Shown here in pieces: positions 1 through 10,558 of a stretch of DNA of 64,000 bases. Position 1 is the stretch's first letter; the number at the start of each line of letters is the position of its first letter. The notes under the pieces were generated by a model, which was not told the DNA's origin, did no database searches, and worked only from the letters and a program-made list of their open reading frames with translations. The stretch lies in NCBI GenBank assembly GCA_034509425.1, contig JAVTVJ010000666.1:62001-126000 (forward strand), given 5' to 3'. The position numbers and the translations under genes were made by a program. The stretch comes from Eopsaltria australis (taxonomy: Eukaryota; Chordata; Aves; Passeriformes; Petroicidae).

Positions 1-262
1 GCCCGTGGGTGTCACTGCGGGTGCCCATGGGAGTCCTGTTGGGTATTCCAGATGATGCCCCTCTGGGCGTCCCTTGGGCGACCCAGGTGATGCCCACGGG
101 TGCCCCTCCGGGTGTTCCTTTGGGTGCTCCAGGTGATGCCCACGGGGGCCTCTCTGGGTGCTCACAGGTGCCCCGCAGGGTGCCTCGAGAAATACCCACG
201 GATGCCCCTCTGGGTGCTCCGGGTGATGCCCACGGGTGTCCCGGTCTATGGGTGCCACTCTG
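1..262. repeat. Degenerate minisatellite at the window edge
   Basis: The motif gatgcccacgggtgcc and its variants recur about every 45 to 70 bases (near 52, 89, 134, 201 and 223), separated by variants of ctctgggtgctcc. The array is truncated by the window edge. Open frames across it, rich in Gly, Val and Pro, are a by-product of the repeat and of high GC. Confidence 0.7.
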
Positions 263-775
263 GGTACCCCCGCGCCCCGCCGGGCGCCCCGTGCGATGCC
301 CGGGGGCAGGCGGGAGGTGGAGCCGGGGTGGGGGGGAAATCCCACTCTCGGGCAAAGAGCGGCAAAAGGAGAGAAACCGCCTCAAAAAGGCGCCGAGGCG
401 GCAGCCGGCCGGACCGCGCCTCTTACCCAAACCAAAAATCCCGCCGCAGTGCCTCCGCGCCGCCGGCTGCCCCCGCCCGCCTTTTCGGGGGGTCCGCGCT
501 CCCCCCGGGGGCCGGGGCTGCCCCCTCCCCGCAGTTATATTTTACTCGTTCGCCGGATTCTCGCTTTCGCTTTGCCGCAGCCGATACACACCGCGAGCGC
601 ACCAGGGCCGCGAGCCGAGGCCGGGCCCCGCCGTGCCCCCCCCGCGCCCCCGACCCCGCATGACCCCCCCGAGCCCCCGCTCGCCTCCCTGGTGCTTCAC
701 GATATTTGATTATACCATTGTACGCAGCCATTACCGATAGCGCCGCTCCTGCCTACATACACTTACTGACCCTGA
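263..775. other. GC-rich non-genic block, possibly 3' UTR
   Basis: C-rich sequence with short overlapping open frames of low complexity. I see no splice-bounded exon or recognisable domain. If the ATTAAA-terminated tract that follows is a transcript end, this block would lie in the same 3' UTR. Confidence 0.35.
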
Positions 776-1020
776 TACGGATTTTTGGGGGTTTTTTTGT
801 TTTCTTTTTTGTTTTGTTTCTTTTGTTTTGATTTTGGGTTTTTTTCCCCGTTTTTTTTTTTTTTTGTTGTTGTTTCCCCCCCCTATGCAAAAAAGAGAAA
901 AAAGAGACAAAAAAGAAGAAAAAAACAAAAAAGAAAAAACTGACACACAAAAAAAGATTAAAAAATGAAAAGGAAAAAAAAAAGACAAAAAAAAAATGTA
1001 TAAAAATTAAACAAGCTATG
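776..1020 (+). other. U-rich then A-rich tract ending in ATTAAA; possible 3' end of the upstream gene
   Basis: About 90 bases of T-rich sequence (785-872) are followed by about 120 bases of A-rich sequence (888-1012), then ATTAAA at 1006-1011. The two halves could pair as an imperfect hairpin. By synteny the neighbour on this side should be NFIC, whose 3' UTR is long, so a transcript end is plausible. No NFIC coding sequence is present here, so the assignment is an inference. Confidence 0.35.
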
Positions 1021-1709
1021 CTTCAACTCCAGCTCGCCTCCTCCCTTCCTTCGCCGCCCCGGGGGAAACTGAGGCACGGCGCCCAACACGGGTGTCCCAG
1101 CGGAGGAGGGGGGCACTGGGGGGCACTGGGGGGAGCAGAGCCCTGCCAGGCAGCGGGCACCCATCACCACAGAGGGACCCCCACCCATGGTTGCCCGCGG
1201 CCCGGCTGAGGAGGGTGACAGAGCCGGGACCCCAGTCCCAGACAGGGGTTGCAGGGAGAGGACGTGTGGGGACAGGACATGGGTGGGGGCAGCCGTGCTT
1301 CACGGGGTGGTTCAGAGCTGCTGCCACTTCCTCTGCTTCCAGACCTTGGCCACGGGACGTCACCACCTCGTGCGCGTGACGTCATCGCCTGGCTGTGTGA
1401 CGTAACTGTCCTTACTCGCAGGTGAGCGCTGGCCGAAGCTGCGCTTCACCCCCGCGGTCCCCATTGTCCCTGTCCCCAGGCACTGCTCACGACAGCCATG
1501 GGGGCGAGGGCCCCCAACCCCCTCGGTGCCCACCCCTCGATCCGGGGCTGTCGGGCAGCGATGTGGCTGGACACCGGCTCTCGCCCTGGCGAGGTCGCTG
1601 AGGTCTGGCATTGCCATTTTCCCCGCCCTAGTGATACCTGGGGGTGCCGGACAGCCCCCTCCCCAGCACGGTGACACCAGACGCTTGACGCCGGGGTAGG
1701 CTGGGGACC
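1021..1709. other. Intergenic; no gene seen
   Basis: Between the A-rich tract and the SMIM24 3' end I find no exon with family similarity. The only notable content is a cluster of CRE-like sites at 1356-1405, listed separately. Confidence 0.5.
1356..1405. promoter_or_regulatory. Cluster of three CRE-like sites
   Basis: gacgtcac at 1356-1363, a perfect TGACGTCA at 1377-1384 and tgacgtaa at 1398-1405 lie within 50 bases at roughly 21-base spacing. A donor-like cag/gtgagc follows near 1420. This could be a CREB/ATF-responsive promoter or enhancer. No transcript start can be assigned. Confidence 0.5.
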
Positions 1710-1715
1710 TTTACT
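1710..1715 (-). terminator. SMIM24: SMIM24 poly(A) signal (AGTAAA variant)
   Basis: The reverse complement of tttact gives AGTAAA about 300 bases downstream of the SMIM24 stop. It is a known weaker variant of AATAAA, and I see no canonical signal closer to the stop. Confidence 0.45.
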
Positions 1716-2015
1716 GGGCACGTCTGGGTAGGGGGCTGTCCTCGTGTCCCCGCGGCCAGGACCCCTCGCCGGCCCAAGGCTGGGGACACGGGGAGGCCCC
1801 GCTGCCGTCCCCGGCCGCCGCCCTCTCCGCTCCGTTCCGGCGAGCTACGGATCCTCGCCGGGTCTTGGTCACAGCCGGGGCAGCCGCGGGGCGGGCGGTG
1901 CCACGGTGGCCACGGCTGTCGCCGAAACCCGGCGCGGATCCTCGCGCCGCGGACGGGGTGAGGCTGTGGCGCCCATCGGAGGCGCTCCGGAGCGGGCAGA
2001 GGGGGCCGGGGGGGC

Positions 2016-3016
2016 TCACAGGGACGTGGCCTTGCTCCCCTGCTTGTCGTCGCTCAGCTCATCCCAGTCCTCAGCCGCCGGGTTGACGTGGCCGGAGCGC
2101 CCCAGCCTGCGGGAGGAAGGGAACGTCGGTCAGCCGGGCACTGCATCAGCATCGCGGCCGTTCCAGGGGCACGGAGGCCACCACGGCACGGCCGGAACGT
2201 GGCCACCCTCGAGGGAATCCGAGCCCTGGTGCGGGGGAGGCCCCGGTGCCGCCCCGCAGCACCCGAGCTGTGTACCTGTCAGTCGCCAGGGTCTCCGGGT
2301 AGTCGTTCTCCTTCCTGCGAGGGAAGAGAGAGGGTGACCGGGGGCCTGTCCCCAGCCCATGGCAACCTTTCATGCAATTTTCCCCTGGCCAGCACCCCCG
2401 GCCCCCGCACTAATCCAACCTGCGCCTCCTGAGATTCCAGAGTCGGTTAACTAGCAGCATCACGAAGACGATGAAGAGGAAGACGACGACGGCCGTGAGG
2501 GCAATGAGCCACGGCTGCAGCACCTTGGGGCCCGTGCCTGCATGGCCAGGGGACAGGGAAGGGAAAAGAAGGGGATGGGGACAGCTTCAGGGGAGCTCTG
2601 TCCTTCAGGGGATGGGACCTCCCTGTGAGATGGGACCCCTCATGGGATGGGACATTGGCAGACACTCACTCTCCCCCCCTCCCCACTGTCCCTTGGGTAC
2701 CAAGGAAGCCACCTCTGGCACAGCTGACCCATGCCCAGCACGGTGGGGAGCACCGGGGTAGCAGGTGGTTGTCTCCAGATCTTTCCGCTCTGCCCCCAAA
2801 AATTACTGTTGGAGCACTGGGACAGACTGGAGTCCCACTGGAAAGGTCTCCGAGGAGCTGATCTGATGCCTTGGGGGGGCCTGGCCACCTCCTCAGACAC
2901 CCCAGGGCACCTAGAGGGTACAGAGAGTCAGAGGGGCACCTACCAGCCTGTCCCTGGGCAGTGGCGGCGAGGATGAGCAGGACCAGAAGCGAGAGGGGCT
3001 GCAAGGGCTTCAGCAT
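2016..3016 (-). CDS. SMIM24: Small integral membrane protein 24
   Basis: Four coding exons on the minus strand, 3016-2944, 2537-2420, 2314-2276 and 2106-2016, join in frame to 106 residues. Residues 1-24 are a signal peptide rich in Leu and Ala. A single membrane segment follows at about 35-54 (preceded by QPW, followed by NRLW and an Arg cluster). The rest is an acidic, charged cytoplasmic tail. The pattern matches the SMIM24/PDZK1IP1 family of small membrane proteins. The tail ends in T-S-L, which fits a class I PDZ-binding motif. The ATG at 3014-3016 is the only start giving a signal peptide. All introns are GT-AG. SMIM24 next to DOHH matches the human order. Cellular function is poorly known. 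Confidence 0.9.
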
Positions 3017-3114
3017 TTTTGGGTGGAGGGCTGGGGCACAGCTGGATCCTGCTCCTGAAGGTGAGCTCCTGTCCCCTGCTGCTATCAGGCCCTGCTCTCC
3101 GCACCCAGGGCAAC

Positions 3115-3135
3115 GGGCGCCTTTATTGGCCCCAA
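3115..3135 (-). promoter_or_regulatory. SMIM24: Candidate SMIM24 core promoter (CCAAT plus ATAAA)
   Basis: On the minus strand a CCAAT box runs directly into ATAAAG about 100 bases upstream of the start codon. The overlap of CCAAT and an A/T-rich element is unusual, but the position fits a compact promoter. Assigned by position only. Confidence 0.35.
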
Positions 3136-3322
3136 GAGAACAAGTGGCATCAAACACCATAGCAACGTGGCTCTTGTCACCCGTGGGAGGTGGTACCACT
3201 CCCCTGGTTCATGTGGCTGTGCTGAGGGGTGCTGTTAGCTCAGGCAAAGGTTGGGATGTCTCAGCCCTGCCACCCCCCACGCTGGGCTGGGCCAAGGGGT
3301 AAGTAGGGCTGGGGCAGGTGGC

Positions 3323-3328
3323 TTTATT
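3323..3328 (-). terminator. AATAAA poly(A) signal of the small membrane protein gene
   Basis: The reverse complement of tttatt gives canonical AATAAA about 145 bases past the stop codon at 3472-3474. Confidence 0.7.
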
Positions 3329-3471
3329 GGCGTGACAGCCCAAGGGGAGCCTCGAGAGCAGTGCTAGGGCTGGGCAGGGAGGCTGTGTGCCAGTGCTGGG
3401 CAGTGCCTAGGGCCAGGGCCACGCTGTGACCCAAAACAGGGTCCTGCTGGTGGCAGGGGTGTCCCCTGGCC

Positions 3472-5772
<2,301 letters not shown>

Positions 5773-5825
5773 ATGGCTGGACTTGATTTTAAAGGTCCTT
5801 TCCAACCTCAATGGTTCTATTTCAC
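5773..5825 (+). mobile_element. CR1 3'-end fragment
   Basis: A short piece with the CR1 3' terminal signature: ctggacttgat, then aaggtcctttccaacct, then a ggttctat ending. Confidence 0.7.
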
Positions 5826-5937
5826 TTTCGCAGACCCCAGGCTCCCACCAGGGCCTGACCTTGTGGCCCTGCGTACACTCCATACCTGGGCACAGGTAAA
5901 CCACAGCTTGACTCACTCCAGGTTCCTGTGCCAGTGC

Positions 5938-5943
5938 TTTATT
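5938..5943 (-). terminator. DOHH: DOHH AATAAA poly(A) signal
   Basis: The reverse complement of tttatt lies about 790 bases past the DOHH stop at 6729-6731. The interval 5944-6728 is the probable 3' UTR and shows no other gene. Confidence 0.65.
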
Positions 5944-6728
5944 CCCTGCCAAACCCCAAACCCCAGTGCCCAGGCTGGGCTGGCTGGGGGATTTGGGTGC
6001 CAGCAGCAGCCTCAGCCCTCTTGGCCCCGGTTAAACGCAGGGGGGAAAGCCCAGGCAGGCTCTGCCTCACCCTGCCCACCCTTATGACAGCGCCCTTCCC
6101 TGCAGAAAAATACCCAGCCATATCTTCTCAACTTTGCCATGAAACAACCCCCATCCTGGTGCAGAGGCTGCCACAGGCTCAGCTCCAGCCTGTCCCAACA
6201 GGAGAAGACAAACCCACTGCGGGGGCGAGGAGGGCCACGGCTCAGCACCAGCACCGAGAGCAATTTCGAAGCATCTCAACACCACAGCCCACAAGAGTGG
6301 GTGCCCTAAGCCCATCCTAGCCCCCAGCAAAGCTCAGCTGGGGAGAATGGAACTGCCAACATGGCAGCACCAACCCAGGGCAGGCCCAAGCCCCGCAGAG
6401 CCGCAGCAGGCTCTGACGTGCCAAGCAGAGCCCACCTGGCCCAAGCCCCAAGCCAGGCTGCGGGCAGGCAGTGCTGATCCTGGCAGGGAAAAAGGGGCAG
6501 ATCCAGGAAACAGTGGCTGGCAATGAGTGGTGGGGAGGCAAGTAGCAGCTCAGCCTGGATTTGGAGAGAAAAGGTGGTTGTAATTGTGCCAGAGAGCAAA
6601 CCCAGTTCCTCCTCCAGCTTTGCACGGCGAGGCACAGATCCACACCGACAGAGGTGGCCGTAAGAGCGCCAGTGGCAGCAGGAGGGGGTTGGAGGCAGCA
6701 CACCCACCTCAGAGCCCCCAGTCCAGGC

Positions 6729-8944
6729 TCAGGAGGCCTGCAGCTTGCAGAGCCCATCAGCGTACTGGAACTGGGCGCCGTTCTCGTACTCGTACATGTC
6801 CAGGGCCACCTGGCAGCTCTCGCGCACCACACGCTCCTCGTCGCTGGCGAAGGCGCGCAGGGCCCGCAGGCAGGAGGGCTGGGCGATGGAGCCCAGCGCC
6901 TCGGCGCACTCATGCCGCACCATGGGGCTCTCGGCGCGGCTGCGCAGCGCGGCCGTCAGCTGGGGCACGCACGCCTCGTCCTGCAGCTGCCCCAGCACGT
7001 AGCCGATCTCGTGGCGGAACAGCGCGCTGCCGCAGCGCAGCCCTGCAGGAGGGGGGCGGTGAGCTGGGACCCTCCTGAAACGCACCAGGACGCCTGGACG
7101 GAGCCCCCACCCGAAAGCTGGGGATGCCAAGGGTCACCACTCCAGCCCCATGTACAGGAAGGAATGTCCCACCCTGCTCCCTCATCTCACCCCGATCCAA
7201 TCCCTGCCCTGGTGCCTCCCTTGATGGCAACACTCACCCCCCAGCACAGCTGCAGCCCCACAGCTGTCCCAGGTTCTGCCCCACCACATGATGTTCCAGG
7301 GAATGGCAGTATGGCCAGGGACTCCCGCCCTCCAGGACCAAGCAGCTGGAGCAGGATTTGACAGATCCCATCTCATGGACCTCAACAGTCCCAGACTGCT
7401 GGAGAGCCTCATCCACTTCCCTCAGACTGGGAGTGGGTTCAAAAGGTTCTTGGGGTGTGGTCTGCCCCTTTCCCACTTGGAGGATATTCCCCACTCCAGA
7501 ACTATTCCAAAACACCAGCAGCCCCTAACTTTCCAGGCCAGGAGAGCAGGACCCCAAAAACCTCGGGCCAGCTCTGACAATGGGTCAGACCAGCTGGTCC
7601 CAGGCCACCACCACAGCTGGTGCCCTCCCTCAGGGAAGGGGGTCTGGAGGGTGGAAAGGGGGCTCTGTAACAGCTGAGACCACTCAGCACTCTGTAATGT
7701 GGCAAAGAATGGCAGCCCCTGACACAAACACATGAGAGCAGCTCTGGCAGTCCTGGATTTGGGAAGGGCTCATCCCAGATTAGCCTGGACACCCACAGCA
7801 AGGACAGGCCCTCACCTTCTGCCAGTGCCAGCACAGCAGCCTGGCCCCCCACATTCCGCAGGGCAAACATGGCCCGGTAGCGGTCAAACAGCTCCTGGGA
7901 CTCATCCAGGAGGATCTCCCTGAGCTTGGCAACATCCGTCTCCTCAGCAGGGGGAGCAGGATCTACAGACAGGTACGGGCTGGTGCCTGGCTTCTCCTTG
8001 TTGTTCCGCAGCCACTCCAGCCTCCTCACGGCCAGCTGACACGTCTCTGCCACCTGCGGGGACAGGGACATGGCCCTGGCTGCACAACAGCACTGGACAG
8101 CTCCAGGCGAACCCCAGCGTGCAGCAGGATGTCACTGTGATGTCCCCACCCACCTGCCCAGTGCTGCATCCCAGAGGAAATGACCCCTCAGAAACCTCAC
8201 CTCGACCACAGGATCCTGGGAATAGCGTTTCAGGATATCCAGCACGTCAGGGTTACCGATAGCACCTAGGGCTTCACCTGAAGGATGTATTGGGACGTTA
8301 TCAGGGTGTCTGTATGAGAAGAACCCTGCTGTGTCCTCTGGCAATGCCTTGCCTTGCTCCAAAGCACAGATATAGGCCTAACTGACCAATCCCAAATGGG
8401 GCAGACGTGAACACAGGCTGGACTTACAGGTTCCAAACAGGACAAACACGGCAGGAGAAGCCTGGCCAGCAGGAACAGCAGGGCCTGGCCAACCTGTCCT
8501 GTCAGGTCTGGCCAGGGGAGGTGGCGAGATGTTACGTGACTCAGAATTTGACAATCAAGCCGGATCAGGTCCCCATGAGCTGCTCTGTACAGTGGGGGAA
8601 GCACCCCCGAGCCCCACTTGCGAGCCAGCCCCTTCCCCTGCCCCCAGAGCCGCAGGAGCTGCCGCCGTACCTGCCTCGTGCCGGACCATGGGCTCCTGGG
8701 CCGTGTCCTCCAGCACATCGATGAGCACCGGGATGGCCGCCTCGTCCTGCATCTGGCCCAGGCAAAAGGCCAGCTCGTGCTTCAGCAGCGCCGAGCTGTC
8801 CCCAAAGGCGCGGCTGATCCACTCCACGGCCGCGCGGCCGCCCAGGTTCCGCAGGGTGAAGAGGGCCCGGAACCGAGCGGGCAGCGGCTGCGCCGCGTCC
8901 AGCAGCGTGCGGCCGATGGCCTCCACCTCCTGCTCCGTCACCAT
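6729..8944 (-). CDS. DOHH: Deoxyhypusine hydroxylase
   Basis: Four coding exons on the minus strand, 8944-8671, 8277-8201, 8053-7816 and 7042-6729, give 300 residues (human 302). DOHH hydroxylates deoxyhypusine on eIF5A to complete hypusine. It is a non-heme di-iron HEAT-repeat enzyme of the cytosol. The iron-binding His-Glu pairs fall at H56-E57, H89-E90, H207-E208 and H240-E241, the same numbers as I recall for human DOHH. The [10 protein letters not shown] linker between the two HEAT halves is present. The start [11 protein letters not shown] matches the family. All introns are GT-AG. The noncoding first exon carries a six-codon upstream ORF. Nothing looks broken, so a functional enzyme is expected. 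Confidence 0.98.
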
Positions 8945-8999
8945 GGCGCGGGTGGCTCCGGGCACCCCGGGGGCTCTAGGGGGCTCCTCGGTCACACTC
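8945..8999 (-). other. DOHH: DOHH 5' leader in exon 2
   Basis: A splice acceptor (cag = 9000-9002) opens this segment, which runs into the start codon at 8944-8942. It receives the noncoding first exon, which ends at 9355. Confidence 0.65.
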
Positions 9000-9354
9000 C
9001 TGCGCCCGGGAAAGGGAGGCAAGGTGAGCCCACAGCCGCCAGCGGCTCCCGTGGCCCGGGGAAGAGCGGGCGAGGAGAAGCGGAGCACGGGGCCGGGGCC
9101 GGGGCCGTGTCCGTACTCGATTACACCGGATACCGGGACGGACACGGACCCTCTGCCGCCACCGCACCACGCGGAGCCGCCAGGCCAGCGGAACCAGGAC
9201 CCGCGAGGAGCTGCCCGGGTCGGGGGAGAGCTGGGGCGCTCGGGGTACAGAGGGGGCATTCGGGGGACAGCGGGGGCGTTCGGGGGACACCAGGGACGCT
9301 CGGGGGACACCAGGGACGCTCGGGGGCTCCCGGCAGTGCCAGCGCTGCACTCAC

Positions 9355-9480
9355 CGAGCACCGCCATCTTGCTGCTCCGCCACGTGACCGCCCGCCGGCG
9401 GCGCCTGCGCAGTACGCACAGGCGGGGCCCCACGAGGGGGCGCTGCCTCCCCTCAGCCTGAGGGCACCGCTGCTCCCGCC
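9355..9480 (-). promoter_or_regulatory. DOHH: DOHH CpG promoter and noncoding first exon
   Basis: The minus strand carries an E-box CACGTG (9381-9386), an NRF1-like tgcgca within gcgcctgcgcagtacgc, and an AAGATGGCGG YY1-type element just before a donor at 9354-9353. This is a typical TATA-less housekeeping promoter. The ATG inside the YY1-type element opens a short upstream ORF that terminates just after the splice. Confidence 0.65.
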
Positions 9481-9565
9481 CGCCAGGGGGCGCTGCGGGA
9501 GGGGCAGGGCCGCTGCCCGCCATGTCCGGGACAGGGCCGGCCTCAGGCGGGGGCAGCGGCACCGG

Positions 9566-10087
9566 GAGCCGGGAACTGAGCCACAAACCCCTCCGGAGAG
9601 GGGCACAGGGAGCCAGGAACTGAGCCACAAACCCCTCCGGAGAGGGGCACAGGGAGCCAGGAACTGAGCCACAAACCCCTCCGGAGAGGGGCACAGGGGG
9701 CCGGGAACTGAGCCACAAACCCCTCCGGAGAGGGGCTGGGGTTGCCAGGCTGGGCAAACCCTACCTTGGAAGGGCCAGGCAGTGCCAGGCTGGGCAAACC
9801 CCTCTGGAGAGAGACAGGGGATGTTGGGCAAAGTCCACCCCGAGAGGGGCCTGGGGGTGTTCCAGGCTGGGTAAACCCCACCAGAGAGGGCTGGGCAGTG
9901 CCAAGCTAGGCAAACCCCACCCTGAGAGGGACCTGGGGTGCGAAACTGGGCAAAATCCCTCAGGAGAGGAGGCAGGGGTGCCAGGTTGGGTGAAAGCCCA
10001 CTGGAGAAGAGCCAGGTGTGCCAGGCTGAGCAAAATCCCTCTGGAGAGGGGCTGGGGGGTGCCAGGCTGGACAAACCACCAGGGCAG
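9566..10087. repeat. Minisatellite, 44-bp units grading into degenerate copies
   Basis: Four near-identical units of about 44 bases occupy roughly 9566-9735, each with gaactgagccacaaaccc followed by an inverted-repeat core cccctccggagagggg. From 9735 to 10087 the array continues as diverged units (ccaggctgggcaaac, then ctggagagg). The long minus-strand open frames here, rich in Pro/Leu/Gly, are artefacts of the repeat. Confidence 0.85.
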
Positions 10088-10558
10088 CACATCTCTGAGT
10101 TTGTGGATGCAGTTTAGTTGCAGGCTGGTGTGAGCCCTTGCAAGTCACTGCTCCGCCTCTTCCTTCCTTCTCCTTCCCATGTGTGTTTACACAGCAAGTT
10201 TCAAACCTTCAAAGGAGTTTTGCCTTATTTCAAGATTCCTGCTGATTTGGTCCTAATGGAGAGACCTAGAGACAGATGAAAGGGGAATCCCAGCGGCCTC
10301 CCCCTCCCAGCCCTAATCACCGCTGTACTCCCACAGGATACAACACACCACCAAAGCGTTTAGATCCTGGGAGAGACAATGGGCACCAAATACATTCCAC
10401 TGCCTGAAACCGCCAGAGCAGACCCAGCACGAGCATGACACAGCCACCCCTCCCTGCCCTGGTACAGCTGGCAGCACTGGGCCAGTTTGCCAGAGTCCAC
10501 AGTCAGTCTGCAAGCAGGGATGCGCAGGGATGCACAGGGCAGCTGCTCCCTGGGCCCG
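10088..10558. other. Short intergenic or 3' UTR of the Harbinger-derived gene
   Basis: No coding signal. This is probably 3' UTR of the gene ending at 10559. I see no AATAAA on the minus strand close to the stop. Confidence 0.4.

Noticed and set aside
236..709. Plus-strand frame ending LASLVLHDI as a possible NFIC C-terminus
   Set aside because: The NFIC C-terminus as I recall it ends in SWYLG, and no such ending or NFI domain is present here.
9121..10092. Long minus-strand open frames (300-400 codons) with repeated Pro/Leu/Gly units upstream of DOHH
   Set aside because: They are read-through of the 44-bp minisatellite and GC-rich promoter; several frames are open at once, and only the part from 8944 downward matches DOHH.
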